62,851 bases of DNA. It comes from Symbiobacterium terraclitae. GTDB lineage: Bacteria; Bacillota; Sulfobacillia; Symbiobacteriales; Symbiobacteriaceae. The DNA lies in contig NZ_JAGGLG010000025.1 in NCBI RefSeq assembly GCF_017874315.1, positions 1 through 62,851 of the forward strand, in the 5' to 3' direction. The notes under the pieces were generated by a model. The model was not told where the DNA came from. It saw only the letters and a program-made list of their open reading frames with translations, and did not search any database. Positions 17,435-25,095 of this stretch are shown piece by piece (positions within the stretch are counted from its first letter, which is position 1; the number at the start of each line of letters is the position of its first letter). The translations under genes were made by a program, and so were the position numbers.

Positions 17435-17902
17435 CTAGAGCTGATTCTGCAGTTCCTCCCGCGCCTTGCGCACGGCCATCGCCGCCCTCTGGGTGTCGGC
17501 CGCGATGCGCTCCAGGTCGGGTTGCGTGCGGGCGAACAGCTCGTCGGCCCACTCCAGGGCGTTCTGCCGGATCTCGCGCGCGACCCGCTTGGCCTGGTCG
17601 ATCAGCTCATCGGCCTGGGACTGGGCCTCCTTGGTGACGGCGGCCTCGCTGGTCAGCTGCGCCGCCAGCGCCCGCGCCTCGCGCACGATCTGCTCCGCCT
17701 GCTCCCGGGTCTCCTGCAGGATCGCCTCCCGGTCCCGGGCGATGCGGTTGGCCTCACGGATCTCCTGCGGCAGGACGTCGCGCATCTGGTCGACCAGCGA
17801 GAGCAGCTCGTCGGGATCCATGAGGATCTTGCCGGTAAGCGGCACCCGAGTGGCCTGCGAGACCAGCTCCTCCAGGCGGTCAATCAAGGCCATGATCTCC
17901 AT
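17435..17902 (-). CDS. coiled-coil protein, ATP synthase subunit B-like
   Basis: This 155-residue protein is mostly charged helix (LQETREQAEQIVREARALAAQ and following), predicted to form a coiled coil, with a short N-terminal part (MEIMALIDRLEELVSQAT...LLSLVDQMRDVLPQEI). Proteins of this kind are found between coaD and the SepM-like protease in clostridia and are often labelled ATPase or DivIVA-like; the role is not known. GGGAGGG precedes the ATG at six bases. Confidence 0.75.
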   Translation of the reverse strand: MEIMALIDRLEELVSQATRVPLTGKILMDPDELLSLVDQMRDVLPQEIREANRIARDREAILQETREQAEQIVREARALAAQLTSEAAVTKEAQSQADELIDQAKRVAREIRQNALEWADELFARTQPDLERIAADTQRAAMAVRKAREELQNQL

Positions 17903-17919
17903 GGCGAACCCTCCCAGCT

Positions 17920-18408
17920 TCAGGCTTGTCGCTTCGAAAACTTCTCCTTCAGCCGCTCTGCGGTGGACGGGGGCACCAGCCCGGTGGTCGGCCGCCCGAA
18001 GTAGGCCAGTTCCCGCACGATGCTCGAGGAGAGGTGCGCGTACTCGATGCGGCTCATGAGGAAGCAGGTCTCAATGCGGTCGTCCAGCTGCCTGTTGACA
18101 GCGCCCATCTGCCACTCGTACTCGAAATCCTGAATCGGACGCAGCCCCTTCACGATGACCTGACAGCCCTGCTGGCGTGCGAACTCCACCAGCAGGCCGT
18201 CGGCGGCGGCCACGGAGACATTGGGAATGTGCTGCGTCGCTTCCCGAAGCATCTGGACCCGCTCCTCGACGGTGAAGAGCGGCGCCTTGCGCGGGTTGGT
18301 CAAGACGGCGACCACCACCTCATCGAAGGTGCGGGCCGCCCGCTCGATGATATCCAGGTGCCCCAGCGTCACGGGATCGAAGCTCCCGGGACAGACTGCC
18401 TTTGTCAC
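17920..18408 (-). CDS. coaD: phosphopantetheine adenylyltransferase
   Basis: Fourth step of CoA synthesis: 4'-phosphopantetheine + ATP to dephospho-CoA + PPi. The 162-residue protein has the nucleotidyltransferase TLGH motif in CPGSFDPVTLGHLDII, GLRPIQDFEYEWQM, and HLSSSIVRELA near the C terminus. Its GTG start overlaps the rsmD stop in a GTGA, so the pair is coupled. Confidence 0.97.
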   Translation of the reverse strand: MTKAVCPGSFDPVTLGHLDIIERAARTFDEVVVAVLTNPRKAPLFTVEERVQMLREATQHIPNVSVAAADGLLVEFARQQGCQVIVKGLRPIQDFEYEWQMGAVNRQLDDRIETCFLMSRIEYAHLSSSIVRELAYFGRPTTGLVPPSTAERLKEKFSKRQA

Positions 18409-18983
18409 GAATGTTGCCCCCCGGCGTCATGGGTCTGGGCCCGAAAGATGGATAGTACGGTCTCACCTATCACTACTTCCCTGAACTTGTGCAGACCTCC
18501 TGCCGCGGCAGGGACGGGATCCTTGCCGTGATGCTCGCAGATCACCCAGCCGTCCTCCGCCAGCAGACCGTGGGCATCGATGCCGGCCAGCGCCTCCGGA
18601 ACCAGCCCCTGCCCGTAGGGCGGGTCGACGAAGATCAGGTCGAACTTGCGCCCGCGATTGCCGAGATCGACCAGGGCGGCGCGGGCGTCCCTGCGCAGCA
18701 GCTCGGCGCGGTCCCTGAGCCCGGTCGCCTGCAGGTTGGCCTCCACCAGCCGCAGGTGTGCGGTCTGCAGCTCGACGAAGACGCAGCGCTCGGCCCCGCG
18801 GCTCAGCGCCTCGATCCCCACGGCTCCCGACCCGGCGAACAGGTCCAGGAAGCGGGAGTCGACGACGCGCGGGCCGATGATGTTGAACAGCGTTCCCTTC
18901 ACCCGGTCGCTGGTCGGCCGGATGTCACGGCCTTTCAGTGTTTTTAACGGCCGGCCCTTGGCCGACCCCGTGATCACGCGCAC
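18405..18983 (-). CDS. rsmD: 16S rRNA (guanine966-N2)-methyltransferase
   Basis: SAM-dependent methyltransferase modifying G966 of 16S rRNA. The 192-residue protein has MRVITGSAKGRPL at the N terminus, the SAM loop FLDLFAGSGAVGIEALSRGA and the catalytic FVDPPYGQGL. The GTG start has AAAGGTG upstream. It is encoded just before coaD, as in most bacteria. Confidence 0.96.
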   Translation of the reverse strand: MRVITGSAKGRPLKTLKGRDIRPTSDRVKGTLFNIIGPRVVDSRFLDLFAGSGAVGIEALSRGAERCVFVELQTAHLRLVEANLQATGLRDRAELLRRDARAALVDLGNRGRKFDLIFVDPPYGQGLVPEALAGIDAHGLLAEDGWVICEHHGKDPVPAAAGGLHKFREVVIGETVLSIFRAQTHDAGGQHS

Positions 18984-19144
18984 AGCGATTCACCTTTCGC
19001 TTTTCTTCCCGGAAACCGCCCGCATCATCCAGTATAGCCGCCGCCAAAGTGGGTAGCCTATAGACCAGTGAGAGCCGATGCCGATTGAGCGGTAACCACC
19101 CCTCAGGTTGGGCTCTTTCTCCGTTCCGTTTCCTCTCCCACTTC

Positions 19145-19176
19145 TCCTCTTGGGCAGCCCGGCCGGGCTGCCCTCC
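19145..19176 (+). terminator. strong forward intrinsic terminator without an upstream gene
   Basis: GGCAGCCCG pairs with CGGGCTGCC around a 2-base centre and is followed by CTCCTTTTTT on the plus strand. Both flanking genes run on the minus strand, so no annotated plus-strand gene ends here. It could end a small RNA or antisense transcript, or serve as the downstream hairpin for the minus-strand lipoprotein gene. Confidence 0.6.
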
Positions 19177-19189
19177 TTTTTTGCTCCAA

Positions 19190-19221
19190 GTGGGGAGGGG
19201 GCGTCAACCCCCTCCCCACCG
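19190..19221 (-). terminator. hairpin downstream of the SLH lipoprotein gene
   Basis: A perfect 12-bp stem (GTGGGGAGGGGG with CCCCCTCCCCAC) and 6-nt loop lie about 17 bases beyond the gene end at 19238. It is probably part of its 3' end. Confidence 0.55.
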
Positions 19222-19237
19222 CAGGTCGGCTCATTGG

Positions 19238-20626
19238 CTAGGGCAGGACCCAGACCCGGCGGGGCTGCAGTCCGAAGCGCAGGGCGTCGGCGACCGAGGC
19301 CCACGAGAACAGGTCGATGCGGTTGCCCTTGATCGCCCCGCCGGTGTCCACCGCCACGGCGTAGCCGTAGCCCTCCACGTAGAGCAGGGTGCCCAGCGGG
19401 ATGACGTTGGGGTCCACGGCGACGGCCCCGGTGCGGACGGAGACGCCCGTGCGGGTCATCGTCCCGACCCCCGCCTCACCCACGGTGTAGACGGAGGCCG
19501 TCATGTCCAGCGCGTCGCGGTAGATCACCTGGTGCCCGTCCAGGTACACCACGGGCAGGTCCGCCGGGTCCAGCAGCACCCGCTGGATCAGCGCGGCCGC
19601 CTCGGCCCGGCTGGCGTAGACCGTGGGGCGCAGGGTCCCGTCGGGGAAGCCGTTGACCAGCCCGTGCTTCAGGGCGTAGGCGTAGGTCGGCCGCTTGTAC
19701 CAGTCGACCTGCTTCCAGTCCGAGTACGCGCCGAGGATGGCGGTGATCTCGCTGGAGTCCTGCGAGTGCGCCTCCCAGCGCTTGCCGATGGCCCGCACGA
19801 TACCGTCGACCAGCTGCTCCCGGGTGATGGGATCGCCCGGGCGGAAGTGGGTGCCGTCCACAGGGTCGAGGATGGCCAGGCGGTAGCCGAACTCCACGTA
19901 GGGCGCGTACCACTCCCCGCAGGCGACGTCCGGGAAGATCGCCTCGCACTTGCCCGCCGTGTCGATCCGGCGGGCGGTCAACAGCATCTTGAGGAACTCC
20001 GCCCGGGTGATGGTGTCGGTTGGACGGAAGAGCCCCTCGGGCGACCCGTGGATCACCCCGGCCTCCACCAGCCGCGCCACCTCGGGGTACGCCCAGTGGT
20101 CTTCCGGCAGGTCGGCGAAGAGAGACGGCTGCGCGGGTTCGGGCTGCGGTTCGTCCTCGGGTACGGGATCCCCTTCGGCCCCGGACTCGTCTTCGGTACC
20201 AGGGTCAGCCTCGGCCCCGGGCTCGTCTCCGGAACCAGGGTCAGCCTCGGACCCAGACTCGTCTGCGGAACCAGGGTCAGCCTCGGCCCCGGCTTCGCTC
20301 TCAGATCCGGGGTCGGCATCGGGGTCGGCATCGGAGCCGGCCCCGTCCCCGAACCCAGGGCCAGATTCAGAGCCCGACCCGGCTTCAGACTCGGGATCGG
20401 CTGCGGACCCGGATTCGTCCTCGGAGCCAGGGTCGGCCTCAGACCAGGGATCAGCCTGCAATCCGGCCTCGTCCCCGGCAACGGCTAAGGATGGCGGCTG
20501 CAGGTGGGGCGCAAGGGCCGGCGCGGCGAAGAGCGCGGGCTGCCCATCCCCGGCGGCTGCCGCAGGCGCGCCGCAGGCCGCCACCAGGATCGCCGCTGCA
20601 GCGGCGGACATCCATTTCTTGTACAT
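19238..20626 (-). CDS. surface lipoprotein with SLH repeats and a 3D (Asp-Asp-Asp) domain
   Basis: The 462-residue protein starts with a signal peptide (MYKKWMSAAAAAILVAAC, Cys18 as possible lipid site). A low-complexity acidic region (about 52-160) is built from DPGSE/DESG-like repeats. Two to three S-layer homology modules follow (about 170-345; DLPEDHWAYPEVARLVEAGV, FRPTDTITRAEFLKML, FRPGDPITREQLVDGIV). The C-terminal 3D domain (about 400-460) has VAVDPNVIPLGTLLYVEGYG and AVDTGGAIKGNRIDLF, with the three aspartates of this MltA/RlpA-like fold. SLH modules bind secondary cell wall polymers and the 3D domain suggests peptidoglycan cleavage, so this is probably a cell-wall remodelling enzyme. 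AAGGAGGA precedes the ATG. Confidence 0.87.
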   Translation of the reverse strand: MYKKWMSAAAAAILVAACGAPAAAAGDGQPALFAAPALAPHLQPPSLAVAGDEAGLQADPWSEADPGSEDESGSAADPESEAGSGSESGPGFGDGAGSDADPDADPGSESEAGAEADPGSADESGSEADPGSGDEPGAEADPGTEDESGAEGDPVPEDEPQPEPAQPSLFADLPEDHWAYPEVARLVEAGVIHGSPEGLFRPTDTITRAEFLKMLLTARRIDTAGKCEAIFPDVACGEWYAPYVEFGYRLAILDPVDGTHFRPGDPITREQLVDGIVRAIGKRWEAHSQDSSEITAILGAYSDWKQVDWYKRPTYAYALKHGLVNGFPDGTLRPTVYASRAEAAALIQRVLLDPADLPVVYLDGHQVIYRDALDMTASVYTVGEAGVGTMTRTGVSVRTGAVAVDPNVIPLGTLLYVEGYGYAVAVDTGGAIKGNRIDLFSWASVADALRFGLQPRRVWVLP

Positions 20627-20670
20627 GTCTTCCTCCTTCATCCGGTACGGGATGAGGGAGGAGTTCAACG

Positions 20671-20699
20671 TACAACTCCATGATCCTTCTAGAGTTGTA
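20671..20699. promoter_or_regulatory. inverted repeat upstream of the SLH lipoprotein gene
   Basis: TACAACTC and GAGTTGTA form a perfect 8-bp dyad with a 13-base spacer, between the methyltransferase stop and the lipoprotein start. It could be an operator or a weak terminator; there is no T run. Confidence 0.4.
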
Positions 20700-21770
20700 T
20701 TATCCCACCACTCTGCAGTAGAAAAGGCGCTCCACGATCGGCCTGCGCCCGGAGCGGCCCGCTCCGTTGCCGAAGATGGCGTACTCCCGGGTAAACAGCT
20801 CCACCGGCCCCCGCCGCTCCAGCGCCGCCCAGATCACCTCATCGGGCACGATCCCTTCATTGTTATAGGAGAGCAGGATGTGCCGGGCCCTCGCCCGCTC
20901 GATCAGCCGCGTCAGGTGCACCCCGGCCGTCGCCTTGCGGGAGTAGGCCGACTTCAGGTGGTCGCGGGCGAACTTACGGGTCTTGCCGTGCAGGCGCGGC
21001 TTCTGCCAGAGGGCGATGTTCTCCAGCACGTGGTAGTTGTCGATGTACTGCCGCCCGTTGTAAGGCGGGTCCAGGTAGAGCACGTCGGCCTCGATCTCGT
21101 CGATCAGCACGTCGGCGTCGGCGCAGCAGACCCGGTTGGCGGTCGACTCCACCACCTGCGGCAGCCCCAGTTCCAGCGGCTTGTAGACCGAGGCGTCCAC
21201 CAGGTGCGTCCCGTCCTCGTGGTAGGGCTCGCTGCCCAGGTGCTTGAGGAAGGCGTCGTACTGGCCGCAGGTGTTGGCCACCTTGTCCGCCGCGTAGAGC
21301 AGGCTGGTGAGCAGCACCGCCTCCTCCTGCTCGTTGATCGCCCCCTCGGCCCGCCAGGCGGCGATCTGCTCCCGGATCGCGTCGATGCGCCCGGCGTTCG
21401 CCGGCGTGAAGTAGGTGCCGCCGAACTCGGCGAAGCAGTAGCCCTCGACCGGGGGCAGCCGGTCCAGCGCCGCGAGCAGGCCGGCGAGGCGCGCCCAGTC
21501 CACCTCCCCCGGACGCCCGCCCAGGAAGCAGCGGGCCGCCACGTAATTGTGGTAGAGGTGGTCGGAGGCCGTGACGGCGAAGCCCCGGGCCGCGAAGTGG
21601 TACGCCACCACCGCGCTGCCGGTGAAGGGGTCGGCCAGAGAGCGCGCCTCAGGCGCCCGCTCCTCCACCACGCCCGCGATGAAGGAGAGCAGGTTCTGCT
21701 TGCTGCCGATGAACTTGCGGTTGTGCACCCACAAAGGCTTCAGGCGGACTTCGGCTGCCCCTGCCAACAC
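20700..21770 (-). CDS. D12-class adenine-specific DNA methyltransferase
   Basis: Probable N6-adenine DNA methyltransferase. The 356-residue protein has FIGSKQNLL near residue 20 (motif X-like SAM contact), DPFTGSAVVAYHF at 47 (motif I) and the catalytic YLDPPYNGRQY at about 232 (motif IV). The order X-I-IV is that of the alpha/D12 group (Dam, M.FokI). The start is a GTG six bases after AAGGAGG. The recognition sequence cannot be read. A second methyltransferase of another type lies immediately upstream on the same strand, and no nuclease gene is visible near them. Confidence 0.88.
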   Translation of the reverse strand: MLAGAAEVRLKPLWVHNRKFIGSKQNLLSFIAGVVEERAPEARSLADPFTGSAVVAYHFAARGFAVTASDHLYHNYVAARCFLGGRPGEVDWARLAGLLAALDRLPPVEGYCFAEFGGTYFTPANAGRIDAIREQIAAWRAEGAINEQEEAVLLTSLLYAADKVANTCGQYDAFLKHLGSEPYHEDGTHLVDASVYKPLELGLPQVVESTANRVCCADADVLIDEIEADVLYLDPPYNGRQYIDNYHVLENIALWQKPRLHGKTRKFARDHLKSAYSRKATAGVHLTRLIERARARHILLSYNNEGIVPDEVIWAALERRGPVELFTREYAIFGNGAGRSGRRPIVERLFYCRVVG

Positions 21771-21789
21771 CGGGGACCTCCTTCCCTGC

Positions 21790-22686
21790 CTAAGGCTTGC
21801 GCAGGACCAGAATGTTCTGGTGGATCATCGAGGGGATGAACTCGTAGCGGTAGCCGTAGACGTGCAGCGGTTTCGCCACATCGTACCAGATCAGGTTGGC
21901 CTTGAGCACCAGCCCCAGCCCCTCCAGCAGCTCGGCCAGCTGGGCCGAGAGCATGTGGTAGCGGCCGGAGTGGTACATGTCGCCGATGAAGACCACCACG
22001 TACCGCCGTGGGCGCAGGACCCGCACCGCCTCGGCGAAGACGGCCCGCATGGTCTCCAGCCATTCCTCGCGGCCCTCCAGGCCGGTGACGCCGGTCTCCG
22101 CCTCCCCAGCGGCGAAAGGCGAGAGCTTGGAGCGCCGCCGCTCCGTTGCGGGGCCCCCCGCCCGCTTGAACTTGCCGGTGGAGCGGCGCCGCCGGTCCAT
22201 GTTCCAGTAGGGCACGTCGGTCAGGACGAGGTCGAACCCGCCGTCGGGCATGTCCCGCAGCACGACCCGGCTGTCGCCGCAGATCGCCTCCTGCTCGGCA
22301 AGCCCCTCCAGCCGGCAGACCTCCCGGTAGATCTCGACCCACCGGGGGTTGATCTCCACCCCCACCGCCTGCCGGTCGGTCAGGGTCGCACCGATCAGCG
22401 TGCCGCCGACCCCCATGAACGGGTCCAGCACCCGCGCCCCGGATTTGGTGAAGGTACGGATCAGGTCGGCGCAGAGCTCGGGCGGCTTCTGCCCGCCGTG
22501 CTGGCTGCGGAGCGCAAACTGGAAGGAAGGGGGAAAGCTCTTGTTGATCACGGAGCGGGTGGCGTAGACCCACTCCTTGCCCGTCAGGTCGTTGAGCCGG
22601 TTGTCGCGGTGGTAGATGCCCCGCTCCCCCATGTCGACGTGGTGCGGCTTCAGCCCGCCCCGGGTCTCCTCCACGGCAGCCTTCAC
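21790..22686 (-). CDS. DNA methyltransferase, N4/N6 amino type, with permuted motif order
   Basis: The 298-residue protein has the segment HGGQKPPELCADLIRTF (motif X-like), DPFMGVGGT at 88 (motif I), VEINP at about 110, and TDVPYWNM at 156 in the place of the catalytic DPPY/SPPY. Motif I comes before IV, the reverse of typical N4/N6 methyltransferases with the QKP segment, so it looks permuted. The Val in DVPYW is unusual but the aromatic Tyr is kept. Later segments (VRVLRPRRYVVVFIGDMYHSG) read as an intact protein. The start is uncertain: GTG at 22686 has a weak site. It ends 20 bases before the second methyltransferase, so the two probably form one operon. Confidence 0.82.
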   Translation of the reverse strand: MKAAVEETRGGLKPHHVDMGERGIYHRDNRLNDLTGKEWVYATRSVINKSFPPSFQFALRSQHGGQKPPELCADLIRTFTKSGARVLDPFMGVGGTLIGATLTDRQAVGVEINPRWVEIYREVCRLEGLAEQEAICGDSRVVLRDMPDGGFDLVLTDVPYWNMDRRRRSTGKFKRAGGPATERRRSKLSPFAAGEAETGVTGLEGREEWLETMRAVFAEAVRVLRPRRYVVVFIGDMYHSGRYHMLSAQLAELLEGLGLVLKANLIWYDVAKPLHVYGYRYEFIPSMIHQNILVLRKP

Positions 22687-22778
22687 CCCCTGGATCCGTG
22701 CTGCCTACTACTATAGCCGAACCAATCAATGGCGTAAAGAAACGGGCTCTCGGCGGCTGGGCGGACCGCACTGGGGTG

Positions 22779-23090
22779 TCAGGGATCAACGGGGAGCACG
22801 AAACGTGTCGCGCACTCAGTCAGATGTGGGTAGGCCTCAGCCAGTTCGGGGTTGAAGGCAAAGAACCTGATCGTGAAAGGCACGCCCTCAAACGACTTGC
22901 CCTCGGCATCGAGGGCCTGCTCGACGGTGAAGGTCGTCCACCCGGGGAGACCTCCTGCCGGACCGGCCCCGGTTTGCTCTTGCCAGGCCGCGGGGACGTC
23001 GCCGCTGAACGGCGGGGCCGCGTGGGTGCAACCCAACAGGACCAGGGCGGCTGATGCACACATCAACAGGGCTCGCGTCGCTGGCCGCAT
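22779..23090 (-). CDS. small lipoprotein, unknown function
   Basis: A 103-residue product with a lipoprotein signal (ALLMCASAALVLLGC, Cys about residue 21) and a short polar domain (GWTTFTVEQALDAEGKSFEGV...RFFAFNPELAEAYPHLTECA). I do not recognise the domain. I chose the ATG giving MRPATRALLM, with GAAGGGG upstream; an ATG six bases earlier is too close to it. It diverges from gpr. Confidence 0.65.
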   Translation of the reverse strand: MRPATRALLMCASAALVLLGCTHAAPPFSGDVPAAWQEQTGAGPAGGLPGWTTFTVEQALDAEGKSFEGVPFTIRFFAFNPELAEAYPHLTECATRFVLPVDP

Positions 23091-23260
23091 GACCATCACC
23101 CCTTCACCAGCCATAACGCCCGAAGGGGCCAGGGGTTACGGTCAGGCGGCCACTCACTACCCCCCGCCAGGCACACACGCATCCAATCCCCAGGTATGCC
23201 AGGGAATGCCGGGGGAGAGAATAGCCGATGGTGCGACCCACCGATCCGGGAGGGAGATTC

Positions 23261-24232
23261 GTGCAGACATGGGAACACCTGAACCCGTTCACTGACCTGG
23301 CCCTGGAGGCGACGGCGGCGGCCCGCGGCGACGCCCGCACGGAGATTCCCGGCGTGACGATGCGGGAGGAGCGCTACGAGCACGCCACCGTCTCCTGGGT
23401 TGAGGTGCTGGACCAGGTCGGCGAGCAGATGATCGGCAAGCCGATCGGGAACTACGTCACCATCGACGCGCCCGAGCTGCGCCGGCGCAACCGGGACCTG
23501 CAGGAGCAGGTGGGCAAGGTCCTGGTGGAGCAGCTGGACAAGCTGCTGGACCTGAAGGAGAACGACACCGTGCTGGTGGTGGGCCTCGGCAACTGGAAGG
23601 CGACCCCGGACGCCCTGGGGCCGCGGGTGACGGGCAAGCTGCTGGTGACCCGCCACCTGCGGGACTACGTGCCGGCGGACGTCGCGGGCGGGCTGCGCGC
23701 GGTGGCCGCCATCGCCCCCGGGGTTCTCGGCATCACGGGCATCGAGACCGCCGAGGTGATCCACGGCATCGTGGAGCGCATCAACCCTGCGGTGGTCATC
23801 TGCATCGACGCGCTGGCCGCCAGGTCCGTCGAGCGGATCGGCACCACCATTCAGATCGCCGACACCGGCATCCAGCCGGGTGGGGGCATCGGCAACAAGC
23901 GGCAGGCACTGAACAAGCAGAGCCTGGGCGTGCCCGTGATCGCCATCGGGGTGCCCACCGTCGTCCACGCGGCCACCATCGTGCAGGACGCCTTTGAGGC
24001 CATGGCCGGCAGCTTTGCCAACACCAAACCGTTCTTCGACCTCTTCCGGTCGCCCGAGTCGCGGCGGCAGCTGCTGAATGAGGTGCTCTCTCCCACGGTG
24101 GGCGAACTGGTGGTCACGCCCAAGGAGATCGACGACCTCACCGAGGACATGGCCAAGCTCATCGCCGGCAGCCTCAACGCCGTGCTCCACACCAGCGTGA
24201 CGGCGCAGGACCTGCTTCGCCACATCAACTGA
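23261..24232 (+). CDS. gpr: germination protease GPR
   Basis: Self-processing protease that degrades small acid-soluble spore proteins when spores germinate. The 323-residue protein contains the family segments FTDLALEA near the N terminus (zymogen processing region), VLVVGLGNWKATPDALGPRV, TGIETAEVIHGIVE, VICIDALAARSVERIGTTIQI, and DTGIQPGGGIGNKR. GTG at 23261 follows GGGAGGGA at five bases; an in-frame ATG at 23228 has no site. It lies convergent to two SASP genes, its likely substrates. Confidence 0.96.
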   Translation: MQTWEHLNPFTDLALEATAAARGDARTEIPGVTMREERYEHATVSWVEVLDQVGEQMIGKPIGNYVTIDAPELRRRNRDLQEQVGKVLVEQLDKLLDLKENDTVLVVGLGNWKATPDALGPRVTGKLLVTRHLRDYVPADVAGGLRAVAAIAPGVLGITGIETAEVIHGIVERINPAVVICIDALAARSVERIGTTIQIADTGIQPGGGIGNKRQALNKQSLGVPVIAIGVPTVVHAATIVQDAFEAMAGSFANTKPFFDLFRSPESRRQLLNEVLSPTVGELVVTPKEIDDLTEDMAKLIAGSLNAVLHTSVTAQDLLRHIN

Positions 24233-24233
24233 A

Positions 24234-24263
24234 GAGGCAGGGGCGGCGACCCGCTCCTGCCTC
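24234..24263. terminator. bidirectional terminator between gpr and the SASP gene
   Basis: GAGGCAGG pairs with CCTGCCTC, with further inner pairing (GCGG/CCGC), just after the gpr stop and before the end of the convergent SASP gene. Confidence 0.6.
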
Positions 24264-24279
24264 GGATTCCGGCCTGTGG

Positions 24280-24579
24280 TCAGAACTGCCGGGTGGTGGT
24301 GGCCCCGCCCGACAGCTGCGACTCGGCCAGGGCGATCATCTTCTTGACCATGTACCCGCCGACCGAGCCGTTGACCCGGCTGGGCAGGTCGCCCTTGTAC
24401 TGCTGGTCGTAGTTGGGGATGCCGAGCTCGTTGGCCGTCTGCTGCTTCAGCTGCTCCAGGGCAGCCCGGGCGTGGGAAACCAGGATCTGGTTGTTGCTCC
24501 CGCCGCCACCGCCGCCGACACCCGTCTGGAAGCCCGTCGTCGTCGCGTCTGTCGTGCCAGTGCCAAAAACGTTCGCCAT
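24280..24579 (-). CDS. alpha/beta-type small acid-soluble spore protein (long form)
   Basis: DNA-binding protein that saturates spore DNA and protects it. The 99-residue protein has the conserved core ARAALEQLKQQTANELGI and RVNGSVGGYMVKKMIALAE, the second being the hallmark of the family. It has an extra N-terminal Thr/Gly-rich stretch with a six-glycine run (about 21-27) not usual in SASPs. The region aligned to the GPR cleavage site reads QTANELG instead of the usual E-I/F-A pattern. It is paired with the next gene. Confidence 0.93.
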   Translation of the reverse strand: MANVFGTGTTDATTTGFQTGVGGGGGGSNNQILVSHARAALEQLKQQTANELGIPNYDQQYKGDLPSRVNGSVGGYMVKKMIALAESQLSGGATTTRQF

Positions 24580-24614
24580 GCTGACTGCTCCTCCTCTTGT
24601 TGGTTAGAAGTCGG

Positions 24615-24842
24615 TTAGCGGATGGTGCCGGTGCCGCCGGCCAGCTGCTGCTCGGCCAGGGCGATCATCTTCTTGACCATGAACCCGCCGACGGAGCCGT
24701 TCACCCGGCTGGGCAGGTCGCCCTTGTACTGCTGGGCGTAGTTCGGGATGCCGAGCTCATTGGCCGTCTCGATCTTCATCTGCTCCAACGCGGCGCGGGC
24801 CTGGGAAACGAGAACCGAGTTACTGTTGTTGTTGGTTGCCAT
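24615..24842 (-). CDS. alpha/beta-type small acid-soluble spore protein
   Basis: A 75-residue SASP beginning MATNNNSNSVLVSQARAALE, then MKIETANELGIPNY and RVNGSVGGFMVKKMIALAEQ. It is close to the neighbouring longer SASP from residue ~10 on, so the two are recent paralogues. The ATG follows AAGGAGG. The likely GPR site reads ETANELG. Confidence 0.95.
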   Translation of the reverse strand: MATNNNSNSVLVSQARAALEQMKIETANELGIPNYAQQYKGDLPSRVNGSVGGFMVKKMIALAEQQLAGGTGTIR

Positions 24843-25011
24843 GGATCTGCGCCTCCTTGTTATGTTGTTGCCTGTAATCTGCAACGAACCGGTCAACCTC
24901 ATGCAAGGAATCTGTTGCCAAGGGCGCGCCGCCGCGGTTCCGCCGGGATGATCGAACCGACCGACAGCGCCGGTCGGCCCGGTGAGAGGTGACCCCTACG
25001 TGCGCGCAAAA

Positions 25012-25044
25012 CGCCGCCGCAGCGGGCTTTCCGCTGCGGCGGCG
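25012..25044 (-). terminator. intrinsic terminator of the fibronectin-type surface protein gene
   Basis: On the minus strand CGCCGCCGCAGCGG pairs with CCGCTGCGGCGGCG around a short loop and is followed by TTTTGCG. Confidence 0.75.
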
Positions 25045-25095
25045 GCGCGTCTCCCAACCGTCGGTCAGCCGGCGGCCTGGCAACCGGTCACCAGG

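Noticed and set aside
20700-22686. Complete restriction-modification system
   Set aside because: Neighbouring genes encode lipoproteins and spore proteins; no nuclease motif could be seen.
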